NCBI GenBank assembly: GCA_018820395.1
Contig: JAHJOG010000042.1
Span: 1-37,001, forward strand
Source: Gammaproteobacteria bacterium
GTDB lineage: Bacteria > Pseudomonadota > Gammaproteobacteria > Burkholderiales > Burkholderiaceae_C
Direction: 5' to 3'
DNA length: 37,001 nucleotides
Part shown: positions 1 to 7,269 of the stretch, piece after piece
Position numbering within the stretch: position 1 is the stretch's first letter
Layout: each line of letters opens with the position of its first letter
The notes under the pieces: model-generated
Seen by the model: the letters and a program-made list of their open reading frames with translations, nothing else
Database searches by the model: none
Told to the model about the DNA's origin: nothing
Translations under genes and position numbers: made by a program

Positions 1-170
1 ACAGCTTCGCGGTCGAGCCGATGTCTGCCGGGCATCCGTTCCTCGGCCGGAAGAACTTCGTCCTGAGTCCGCACATCGGCGGCGTCACGGGCGAGGCCTA
101 CGTGAACATGGGCGTGGCGGCCGCGAACAACGTCCTGCAGGCCCTGGCGCGACAGCCGGTCGCAAGCTGA
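1..170 (+). CDS. D-isomer-specific 2-hydroxyacid dehydrogenase, C-terminal fragment
   Basis: Only the last 55 codons are inside the window, read from base 3 to a TGA ending at 170. The peptide contains SPHIGGVTGEAY followed by a helix ending NNVLQALARQPVAS. The PHIGG(V)T-x-EA(Y) block carries the active-site histidine of NAD-dependent D-2-hydroxyacid dehydrogenases (the phosphoglycerate/glyoxylate reductase-like family), and the N-x(2)-L-x(2)-L-x-G/R-x-P ending is typical of the family's last helix. These enzymes interconvert 2-oxoacids and D-2-hydroxyacids in the cytoplasm. The gene lies upstream of two solute receptors and two hydrolases on the same strand, so it probably belongs to the same catabolic operon. 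The substrate cannot be inferred from the fragment. Confidence 0.85.
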   Translation, partial: SFAVEPMSAGHPFLGRKNFVLSPHIGGVTGEAYVNMGVAAANNVLQALARQPVAS

Positions 171-253
171 TCTCGCACCGACGTTCGCCACGCCCGGGCC
201 GCGCATCTTGGCCGGCGTGGGCGGCAAACCGAGTGCATGCAAAAGGAAGAATG

Positions 254-1231
254 ATGAAGAGACAAGCACGAATCGCCCGATGGCTGCTCCCGCTCGGGCT
301 GGCTTTCGCCTGGACAGCCCAGGCGCAAGTGCCATGGCCGACCAAACCCGTCCACATCCTGGTCGGATTCTCGGCCGGCGGTCCGACCGACGTCGTCGCG
401 CGCGCGTTCGCCGAGCATGCGTCGCGCGCGCTCGGCCAACCCTTCGTGGTGGACAACAAGCCCGGTGCCAACACCATCCTGGCGGCGGAGGCAGTCGCGG
501 CGGCACCTGCGGATGGTCACACGCTGCTGTTGGGTGCGACCAACCACACGATGATCCCGGCGCTCTACAGCGGCCGGGTCAAGTTCGATGCCGTGCGTTC
601 GTTCGCTGCGGTGTGCTCGCTGGCGGCAAGCCCCACGGTTTTGGTTGTCGGTCCCGCCTTGCCTGTCAGGTCGCTGGCCGAGTTTCTGAAAGAGGTCAAG
701 GCGTCTCCTGGCAAGCGCAGCTATGCCACGCCCGGGAGCGGGAGTTCCGGCCATTTCGCCAGCGAGCAGTTCACGCGCATCACCGGAACGTCGATGAATC
801 ACATCCCGTACAAGGGCGCTGCGCAAGCCATCAGCGACGTGATCGGCGGGCAGGTCGACAGTTCCTTCGCCACCCTCGGTTCGGTGTTCGCGCAGGTGCA
901 GGCCGGCAAGCTGACCGCGCTGGCAGTCGCCGCGCCGGAGCGCTCGCCGCTCCTGCCCAAGGTCCCCACGTTCGGCGAGGCGGGTGTCTCGGGGTATTCA
1001 GCGGATGCCTGGTACGGGCTCCTCGCGCCGGCCGGAACGCCGCCCGCGGTCCTGGCGGAACTGCGGCGCGTGGCGACCGAATTCGTCCACAAGCCGGGCA
1101 CGGTCGAGAAGTTCCGGCTGCTCGGGATGGAGACCCGCAACGCTTGCGGCGACGAGTTCACTGCGCAACTCGTGCGCGAGGTCAAGACGAACGGTGATCT
1201 TGCGCGTGCGCTGGATCTCAAGCCCGAATAA
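254..1231 (+). CDS. Bug-family (TctC-like) tripartite tricarboxylate transporter substrate-binding protein
   Basis: A periplasmic solute receptor of about 325 residues. The N-terminus (basic MKRQARIARW, a hydrophobic stretch, then AQA) is a Sec signal peptide. The mature part opens with WPTKPVHILVGFSAGGPTD, the Bug signature around the first ligand loop, followed by DNKPGANTILAAE and GSGSSGHFASEQF, also family hallmarks. Members bind carboxylates or related small acids and normally deliver them to TctA/TctB membrane proteins, but many Bug genes are orphans. I chose the second ATG of an ATG-ATG pair: the purine-rich AAGGA at 243-247 is 6 bases from 254 but only 3 from 251. A GTG at 233 would extend the frame but would spoil the signal peptide. 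A second Bug gene follows after 61 bases. The ligand is unknown. Confidence 0.9.
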   Translation: MKRQARIARWLLPLGLAFAWTAQAQVPWPTKPVHILVGFSAGGPTDVVARAFAEHASRALGQPFVVDNKPGANTILAAEAVAAAPADGHTLLLGATNHTMIPALYSGRVKFDAVRSFAAVCSLAASPTVLVVGPALPVRSLAEFLKEVKASPGKRSYATPGSGSSGHFASEQFTRITGTSMNHIPYKGAAQAISDVIGGQVDSSFATLGSVFAQVQAGKLTALAVAAPERSPLLPKVPTFGEAGVSGYSADAWYGLLAPAGTPPAVLAELRRVATEFVHKPGTVEKFRLLGMETRNACGDEFTAQLVREVKTNGDLARALDLKPE

Positions 1232-1292
1232 GCCGCCCGAGCCCGAACCGCGCGATCGACCTTCTTCAAATCCACAGAGACAACCCCCACCC

Positions 1293-2249
1293 ATGACTCA
1301 CATCTTCAAACACCTGCTCGCAGCGTGCCTCTTCATTGCAACCGCCGCGCACGCCGCTTTTCCGGATCGTCCCATCACGCTCGTCGTTCCCTACGCGCCT
1401 GGCGGCTCGGCCGATGCGCTGGCTCGCGTGCTGGCGGTTCGCATGGGCGCCAAGCTCGGGACCAGCGTGATCGTCGACAACCGCGCCGGAGCGAGCGGCA
1501 CCATCGGCGCAGCCTACGCGGCAAAGGCGCAGCCCGACGGCTACACCATGCTCTACGACGCGACGCCGTTCTCGATCAATCCGCACCTGTTCCCGCGCAT
1601 GCCCTACGCAGGCGACGCCTTGCAGCCGCTGTCGCTCGTTGCGCTCGCGCCGAACATCATCATCGTCAAGGCAGACTCGCCCATCAAGGACGTCAAGGAC
1701 CTGGTCGCCAAGGCCAAGGCGTCGCCGGGCAAGATCAACTTCGCTTCGGGCGGCAGCGGCACCGTTCAGCGTCTGGCCGCGGAACTGTTCCGCCAGCAAC
1801 TCGATCTCGACATGGTCCACATCGGATACAAGAGCGGCGGCCCGGCCATCGTCGATGTCACCGGGGGTCAGGTCGATTTCATGTTCAGCACCATCGCGGC
1901 GTCGTATCCGCTGGTGTCCTCGGGCAAGCTGCGGGCGCTGGCTGCCTCTTCTCCGGAACGCTCGAAGCGTCTGCCGGAGGTGCCGACCGTGGCTGAAACC
2001 GTCATCCCAGGCTACGAAGCCTTCGAATGGAACGGTGTGCTGCTGCCGGCCGGCACCCCCGAGCCGGTCGTCGCCAAGCTCCAGAAGGCCCTGGTCGAAG
2101 TGCTGCAGGAAGACGAAGTCAAGCAACGCTTCAACGACGTGGGTGTTCAACCGGTCGGATCCACGCCGGCGGCGTTCGCCGCCTTCCTGAAGAAGGAAGA
2201 CACGAAGTGGGCGGAAGTGATACGCAAGGGCCACATCAAGCTCGACTGA
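1293..2249 (+). CDS. second Bug-family (TctC-like) substrate-binding protein
   Basis: A periplasmic receptor of 318 residues from the ATG giving MTHIFKHLLAACLFIATAAHA, a clean signal peptide with cleavage after AHA. The mature protein begins AFPDRPITLVVPYAPGGSAD, the canonical Bug opening, followed by DNRAGASGTIGAAYAAKA and the GYKSGGPAIVDVTGGQVDFMFS segment typical of the second ligand-contact region. The frame stays open upstream to 984, but that part overlaps the preceding gene and is not needed. The protein is a paralogue of the product at 254-1231, not a recent copy, since the two differ throughout. Its stop lies 6 bases from the next gene, consistent with co-transcription. The ligand is not predictable; an acid or lactone handled by the downstream hydrolases is a reasonable guess. 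Confidence 0.92.
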   Translation: MTHIFKHLLAACLFIATAAHAAFPDRPITLVVPYAPGGSADALARVLAVRMGAKLGTSVIVDNRAGASGTIGAAYAAKAQPDGYTMLYDATPFSINPHLFPRMPYAGDALQPLSLVALAPNIIIVKADSPIKDVKDLVAKAKASPGKINFASGGSGTVQRLAAELFRQQLDLDMVHIGYKSGGPAIVDVTGGQVDFMFSTIAASYPLVSSGKLRALAASSPERSKRLPEVPTVAETVIPGYEAFEWNGVLLPAGTPEPVVAKLQKALVEVLQEDEVKQRFNDVGVQPVGSTPAAFAAFLKKEDTKWAEVIRKGHIKLD

Positions 2250-2255
2250 ACCGCG

Positions 2256-3143
2256 ATGCACGACCGCACCCTGTCTCGCCCCGTGCCGCATTCGCGCGGC
2301 CTGGGCCGGCCGTCACGCACCTTGCCGCCGAAGTCGTGCGACAGCCACATGCACATCTTCGACCCCCGCTTCGCTCCATCGCCGCACTGGAATCGACAGC
2401 CACCCGACGCGGGCGTCGATGTCTACCGGCAGCTGCAGCAGCGGCTGGGAACGTCGAGAGCGGTGGTCGTCAATCCGTCGACCTACGGAACCGCCAACGA
2501 ATGCTTGCTGGATGCGCTCGAACGTTTGGGACAGGGTGCGCGCGGCGTTGCAGTGGTCGGGGAACACACCGAAGACGCCGTGCTCGACCGGCTCGCGGCG
2601 CGGCGAGTCTGCGGCCTGCGTGTGAACTTCGTGACGCCGCAATCGTGGGGAGTGACCACGCCTCGCATGCTCACGACGCTTGCCGCCAAGGCCGCCCGGT
2701 TGGGCTGGCATGTTCAGGTCTTTGCAGAGGCCGAGCAACTCGTTGCACTCGAATCGGTTCTGGACGCCTTGCCGGCGCCCTTGGTGATCGACCATCTGGG
2801 ACGCATCGATCGCTCGGGCGGGACGTCGCAGGCCGCGTTCGCCACGATCAGGCGGCTGCTCGATCGTGGCAACACGTGGCTGAAGTTGTCCGGGGCGTAC
2901 ATGCGCTCTCGTGATGGCGGCCCGGACTATGCCGATACGCATGCACTCGGACGCGCTCTGGTGCAGGCCGCGCCGGAACGAATGGTCTGGGGCAGCGACT
3001 GGCCGCACACGACCGAAGTGCCCGGCACGGTCGATGACGCTGCCCTGGTCGACCTCCTGCGCACGTGGTGCGAGGACGATCGGTTGATGGATCGCGTCCT
3101 CGTCGAAAATCCGGCGCAGCTCTACGGCTTCGGCGACGCGTGA
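2256..3143 (+). CDS. amidohydrolase-2 family (LigI-like) TIM-barrel hydrolase
   Basis: A 295-residue protein of the amidohydrolase_2 family, related to 2-pyrone-4,6-dicarboxylate lactonase (LigI). The metal-site HxH motif is at residues 31-33 in CDSHMHIFDPRF, and the strand-8 aspartate lies in MVWGSDWPHTTEVP near the end, where the SDWPH block is characteristic of this family. Middle blocks GLRVNFV, WHVQVFAE and LVIDHLGR match the order seen in such barrels. Members hydrolyse lactones or decarboxylate/hydrate cyclic acids in the cytoplasm. The gene starts 6 bases after the second Bug receptor and is followed almost directly by an SMP-30-like gene, so a lactone or acid catabolic role fits. The exact substrate is open. 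The N-terminal 25 residues are extra relative to the barrel, so a slightly later start is possible. Confidence 0.85.
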   Translation: MHDRTLSRPVPHSRGLGRPSRTLPPKSCDSHMHIFDPRFAPSPHWNRQPPDAGVDVYRQLQQRLGTSRAVVVNPSTYGTANECLLDALERLGQGARGVAVVGEHTEDAVLDRLAARRVCGLRVNFVTPQSWGVTTPRMLTTLAAKAARLGWHVQVFAEAEQLVALESVLDALPAPLVIDHLGRIDRSGGTSQAAFATIRRLLDRGNTWLKLSGAYMRSRDGGPDYADTHALGRALVQAAPERMVWGSDWPHTTEVPGTVDDAALVDLLRTWCEDDRLMDRVLVENPAQLYGFGDA

Positions 3144-3205
3144 CGGCAAGTCGAGAGCTGCAAGATTCATCCACGCCGCGACAGCGGCGCCTCGACCCGA
3201 AGCCC

Positions 3206-4165
3206 ATGTTCTTTCTACAGCCACCGCAGGTTCGAGAGCTCGAACTGTTCTCCCGCATGCCCGACGTCTTCCGCAGGCCGGAGCGCAGCGCGTGGTCCGA
3301 TGCCAACCGCGGCGGCCAACTCACCGACTCCTTTCTCGAGGGGCCGGTCTTCGATGGACTGGGCAACCTCTACGTCACCGATATTCCCTTCGGTCGCATC
3401 TTTCGCATCGACGCCGACGGCGGATGGACGCTGGTCACCGAATACGGGGGCGAGCCGAACGGCATGAAGTTCCTGGATGAACACACGTTGCTCGTGACGG
3501 ACTACAAGAACGGCCTGATGTGCGTGGACATCCGGACCGGAGACGTGACACCGCATCTCCAGCGCCGCAATTCCGAGAGCTTCAAGGGCTTGAACGATCT
3601 GGTGCTGGACGCCGCCGGCAACATCTACTTCACCGACCAGGGGCAGTCCGGGCTGCACGATCCCACCGGCCGTCTTTTCCGTCTGCGTCCGAACGGCCAA
3701 CTCGACCTGCTGCTGTCCAATGTTCCCAGCCCGAACGGCGTGGCACTGTCGCCGGACGGCAAGGTGCTGTATCTCGCGGCGACGCGCGGCAACTGCGTCT
3801 GGCGAGTGCCATTGCTGGACGACGGAAGTGTGGCCAAGGTCGGCCAGTTCTTCACGTCGTACGGGCCCAGCGGGCCGGACGGCCTCGCCGTCGACGTCCA
3901 GGGCCGGCTGCTGGTCGCCAACCCTGGCCTGGGGTATGTGTGGGTGCTGAATCCGCGCGGCGAGCCCGCCATGGTGCTTCGGGCGCCGGCGGGCCACTCG
4001 ACCACGAACCTGGCGTTCGGCGGCGAGAAGCGCTCGACGGTGTACGTGACCGACTCCACCAGCGGCAGCGTGCTGAAGTCGCAACTCGACGTGCAGGGGG
4101 TGGAGCTTCATCGGCGCTCTCCATCGACCGCCGCTGCGAGTTCTGCGATGCGTCCCGTCGGCTAG
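3206..4165 (+). CDS. SMP-30/gluconolactonase/LRE-like lactonase
   Basis: A six-bladed beta-propeller of about 319 residues from the SMP-30/gluconolactonase family, which hydrolyses sugar-acid and other lactones with one divalent metal. Metal-site residues are visible: Glu in LEGPVFDGLGNLYVTD, Asn in GLNDLVLDAAGNIYFTD, Asn in PSPNGVALSPDGKVLYLA, and Asp in GPDGLAVDVQGRLLVANPG. The repeated [D/G]GNLYVTD-like blade motifs cover most of the length. I used the ATG giving MFFLQPPQVREL. An in-frame GTG at 3140 overlaps the stop of the amidohydrolase as GTGA and would add 22 residues by coupled translation; it cannot be excluded. The last 20 residues are low-complexity and look dispensable. Adjacent to a LigI-like hydrolase and two solute receptors, it is probably the second hydrolase of the same pathway. 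Confidence 0.85.
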   Translation: MFFLQPPQVRELELFSRMPDVFRRPERSAWSDANRGGQLTDSFLEGPVFDGLGNLYVTDIPFGRIFRIDADGGWTLVTEYGGEPNGMKFLDEHTLLVTDYKNGLMCVDIRTGDVTPHLQRRNSESFKGLNDLVLDAAGNIYFTDQGQSGLHDPTGRLFRLRPNGQLDLLLSNVPSPNGVALSPDGKVLYLAATRGNCVWRVPLLDDGSVAKVGQFFTSYGPSGPDGLAVDVQGRLLVANPGLGYVWVLNPRGEPAMVLRAPAGHSTTNLAFGGEKRSTVYVTDSTSGSVLKSQLDVQGVELHRRSPSTAAASSAMRPVG

Positions 4166-4217
4166 GGGCGCGGCTGCGCAAAGGTGCTCGCGTTGCGCGC
4201 TTGCATACGGGTTGCGC

Positions 4218-5735
4218 TCACTGAAACGCCACCTCTGCAAAACTCCGCAGCTTCCGGCTGTGCAGCCGCGTCGAGCCTTCGCTGCGCAGGATCTCGATGG
4301 CGGCCATGCCGATGCGCAGGTGCTGCTCGACGCGTTCGCGGTAGAAGTGGTTGGCCATGCCCGGGAGCTTGATCTCGCCGTGCAGCGGCTTGTCGCTGAC
4401 GCACAGCAGCGTGCCGTAAGGCACCCTGAATCGGAAACCGTTGGCGGCGATGGTGGCGCTTTCCATGTCGAGCGCGACGGCGCGGCTCTGGCTGAAGCGG
4501 CGCTGGGGCTGGTTGCCGGGCAGCAGTTCCCAGTTGCGGTTGTCGGTGCTGGCGACGGTGCCGGTGCGCATGATCTTCTTGAGCTGGCTGCCCTGCATGC
4601 CGGTGACGTCGGCCACCGCCTGTTCGAGCGCGAGCTGGATTTCCGACAGCGCCGGGATCGGCACCCACAGCGGCAACTCTTCGTCGAGCACGTGGTCTTC
4701 GCGCACGTAGGCATGGGCCAGCACGTAGTCGCCGAGCTGCTGGCCCTGGCGCAGGCCGGCGCAGTGGCCGAGCATCATCCACGCGTGCGGGCGCAGCACC
4801 GCGACATGGTCGGTGATGGTCTTGGCGTTGGCCGGGCCGACGCCGATGTTGACCATCGTGATGCCGGTGCGGTCTTCGCGCACCAGGTGGTAGGCCGGCA
4901 TCTGCGGCAGACGCGGGGGCGGCGTGCCTTGCGTGCCGTTCAGCGCGTCACCGAAGTTCTCGCTCGAACCGGCCGGCAGCCCGCGCCGGCGCGTGATGAC
5001 GTTGCCCGGCTCGATGAAGGCGACATAGCCACTGTTCTCGTCGGCCATCGCTTCGCGCCCGAGACGCACGAACTCGTCGATGTAGAACTGGTAGTTGGTG
5101 AACAGCACGAAGTTCTGGAACCACTCCGGCGCGGTGCCGGTGTAGTGGCGCAGCCGGTGCAGCGAATAGTCGACCCGCGCAGCGGTGAACAAGGACAGCG
5201 GCATGGCCTCGCCCGGCTGTGCGACGAAGGTGCCATTGGCGATGCCGTCGTCCATCGCGGCCAGGTCGGGCAGGTCGAACACGTCGCGCATCAGCGCGCG
5301 CCGCTCGACGCTCATCGTGCCTTCGATGTGGTCGTTCTCGGCGAACGAGAAGTGGATCGGGATGGGCTGCGTGCTGGTCCCGACCTCGATCTCGACCTGG
5401 TGGTTTTCGAGCAGCAGGCGGAACTGTTCCTGGTAATAGCGCGAAAACAGATCGGGGCGCGTCAGCGTCGTCTCGTAGCGCCCCGGCCCGGCCACGAAGC
5501 CGTAGCTCAATCCCGCATTCGCCGGCGGCGTGAGCCGCGACACCGTGTGCGTGTGCACCCGCACGAACGGATAGCAAGCCCGAACCCGCCCCGGCAGACT
5601 CTCCCCCGCCACGAAGCGCAGCATCGCGTCCCGCAAATGCTGCAAGCCCCCGTTGTAGATCGACCGAACCTGGTCCAGCGCCGCCGCAGCATCCGAAAAC
5701 CGCGCTGGCGCAATGAAAGCTGGCATATATGGCAT
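4218..5735 (-). CDS. amn: AMP nucleosidase
   Basis: A protein of about 505 residues that matches AMP nucleosidase, which splits AMP into adenine and ribose 5-phosphate in the cytoplasm and so tunes adenylate pools. It has the two-part layout of the family: an N-terminal domain with VRVHTHTVSRL, NAGLSYGFVAGPGRYETTLTRPD and the YYQEQFRLLL segment, and a C-terminal nucleoside-phosphorylase-like fold with MVNIGVGPANAKTITDHVAVLRPHAWMMLGHCAGLR and DMESATIAANG, where Met-Glu contacts ribose. The E. coli enzyme is 484 residues, so length agrees. The N-terminus is uncertain: ATGs at 5759, 5735 and 5726 are in frame without a clear Shine-Dalgarno. I took 5735, which sits just after a CACAAT -10-like hexamer. 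It follows glutathione reductase on the same strand. Confidence 0.93.
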   Translation of the reverse strand: MPYMPAFIAPARFSDAAAALDQVRSIYNGGLQHLRDAMLRFVAGESLPGRVRACYPFVRVHTHTVSRLTPPANAGLSYGFVAGPGRYETTLTRPDLFSRYYQEQFRLLLENHQVEIEVGTSTQPIPIHFSFAENDHIEGTMSVERRALMRDVFDLPDLAAMDDGIANGTFVAQPGEAMPLSLFTAARVDYSLHRLRHYTGTAPEWFQNFVLFTNYQFYIDEFVRLGREAMADENSGYVAFIEPGNVITRRRGLPAGSSENFGDALNGTQGTPPPRLPQMPAYHLVREDRTGITMVNIGVGPANAKTITDHVAVLRPHAWMMLGHCAGLRQGQQLGDYVLAHAYVREDHVLDEELPLWVPIPALSEIQLALEQAVADVTGMQGSQLKKIMRTGTVASTDNRNWELLPGNQPQRRFSQSRAVALDMESATIAANGFRFRVPYGTLLCVSDKPLHGEIKLPGMANHFYRERVEQHLRIGMAAIEILRSEGSTRLHSRKLRSFAEVAFQ

Positions 5736-5776
5736 CGCCGGATTGTGCCCCGCCCGCATTGCGCGAAGCCGGGGGG

Positions 5777-7120
5777 CTAGGCCCTCATCGTCACGAACTC
5801 CTCCGCAGCAGTCGGATGGATCCCGATGGTGCTGTCGAACACCGCCTTGGTCGCGCCCGCGCGCATTGCCACCGCGAAGCCTTGCACGATCTCTCCCGCG
5901 TCCGCGCCGACCATGTGGATGCCGACCACGCGGTCGCTGGCCTTGTCAACGACGAGCTTCATGAACGTGCGCTCCTTGCTCCCCGACAGCGTGTGGCGCA
6001 GCGCGCGGAATTCGCTGCTGAACACGGTGACGTCGCCGAACTTGTCGCGTGCCTGCGCCTCGGTGTAGCCGCAGGTGCCGATGTTCGGATGGGTGAACAC
6101 GGCCGTGGGCGTGAACTCGTAGTCGAGCTGGCGCTGCCCCTTGCCGAAGAGCGCGTCGACGACGACCATCGCCTCGGCCAGCGCCACCGGCGTGAGCTGC
6201 TGCCTGGTCGACACGTCGCCCACGGCGAAGACCGACGGCACCGAGCTGCGGTAGTGCGCATCGACCACCACGCCGCCGCGCGCATCGAGCTTCACGCCGA
6301 GTGCTTCGAGACCGAGGCCCTGGGTGTTCGGCACGCGGCCGGTGGCGTAGAGGATCGCGTCCACATCCACGCGCTGGCCGCGGCCGAGCATGGCGCACAG
6401 GCCCTCGGGCCGCCGCGTGATCATCTCGACTTCGGAATTCAACCGGATGTCGATGCCTGCGCGCCGCATCTCGCTGGCTAGGAACTGGCGCACGTCGTCG
6501 TCGAAGCCGTTCAGCAGGTGCGCGTTGCGCTGCACCTGGATCACTTCGGAGCCGAGCCCATTGAAGATGGAGGCGAACTCGCAGGCGATGTAGCCGCCGC
6601 CGACCACCAGCAGGCGCTTGGGAAACGGGTCGAGGTCGAACATCGCGTCGGACACGACGACATGTTCACGCCCCGCGACGTCGGGCACGAAGGGCATGCC
6701 GCCCGTGGCGATCAGCATGTGCTTTGCCGTGTGCCGCTTCTCGCCGACCTGCACGGAGTGCGGGTCGGCCAATTGGGCCCAGCCCTGGATCAGCGTGACG
6801 CCCGCGCCGTCGAGCAGGCCGCGATAGACGCCGTTGAGACGATGGATTTCATCGGCGCGCCGGCTCTTGAGCGTGGCCCAGTCGAAGTGCGGCTCGCCGA
6901 TCTTCCAGCCGTAGCCGGCGGATTCCTCGAACGATTCGGCATAGCCCGCGGCATAGCTGTAGAGCTTCTTGGGAATGCAGCCCACGTTGACGCAGGTGCC
7001 GCCGAGTTCGGCGCATTCGGCGAGTGCCACGCGGGCGCCGCGCTGCGCGGCCATGCGGGCAGCCCGAACGCCGCCGCTGCCGCCGCCGATCACGAAAAGG
7101 TCGAAGTCGAATGTTTGCAT
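5777..7120 (-). CDS. gor: glutathione-disulfide reductase
   Basis: A 447-residue FAD flavoprotein that reduces glutathione disulfide with NADPH, keeping the cytoplasm reduced. The N-terminal FAD-binding Rossmann motif is FVIGGGSGGVRAAR. The redox-active disulfide is Cys43/Cys48 in GGTCVNVGCIPKKLYSYAA, the glutathione-reductase version of the class I active site. The NADPH-binding GGGYIACEFASIFNGLG follows, then FAVGDVS, and the C-terminal GIHPTAAEEFVTMR carries the catalytic histidine used by the partner subunit. The LYSYAA and EFVTMR details favour glutathione over dihydrolipoamide or mercury as substrate. The start has an ideal AAGGAG five bases before ATG. The frame is open far upstream on the same strand, but that part only shadows the DUF6600 gene. 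Upstream DNA carries a pentanucleotide repeat. Confidence 0.95.
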   Translation of the reverse strand: MQTFDFDLFVIGGGSGGVRAARMAAQRGARVALAECAELGGTCVNVGCIPKKLYSYAAGYAESFEESAGYGWKIGEPHFDWATLKSRRADEIHRLNGVYRGLLDGAGVTLIQGWAQLADPHSVQVGEKRHTAKHMLIATGGMPFVPDVAGREHVVVSDAMFDLDPFPKRLLVVGGGYIACEFASIFNGLGSEVIQVQRNAHLLNGFDDDVRQFLASEMRRAGIDIRLNSEVEMITRRPEGLCAMLGRGQRVDVDAILYATGRVPNTQGLGLEALGVKLDARGGVVVDAHYRSSVPSVFAVGDVSTRQQLTPVALAEAMVVVDALFGKGQRQLDYEFTPTAVFTHPNIGTCGYTEAQARDKFGDVTVFSSEFRALRHTLSGSKERTFMKLVVDKASDRVVGIHMVGADAGEIVQGFAVAMRAGATKAVFDSTIGIHPTAAEEFVTMRA

Positions 7121-7218
7121 GAGGGCTCCTTCGATTCGACTGTAGCCGGGCGAGCGGCCGGACAGCGAGACGGGCGCCGGCACTGGTGCGCGATGCGACC
7201 GCGCGTGTGACCGTACGG

Positions 7219-7253
7219 GAGCCGAGCCGAGCCGAGCCGAGTTGCGTTGCGTT
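7219..7253. repeat. pentanucleotide tandem repeat upstream of gor
   Basis: Seven 5-base units in register: four GAGCC units (7219-7238), then GAGTT, then two GCGTT units, followed by GTG. The tract lies in the 149-base gap between the 3' end of the FecR/DUF6600 gene and the start of gor, about 100 bases before the gor ATG. It is outside any gene. Pentanucleotide repeats of this sort can change copy number by slippage, but four perfect units is short. No function is shown. Confidence 0.75.
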
Positions 7254-7269
7254 GTGACGCTGCCGCGCG

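Noticed and set aside
4212..5780. A 522-codon plus-strand frame opposite amn
   Set aside because: It is a high-GC antisense shadow rich in Arg, His and Val with no family motif; the minus-strand frame is clearly AMP nucleosidase.
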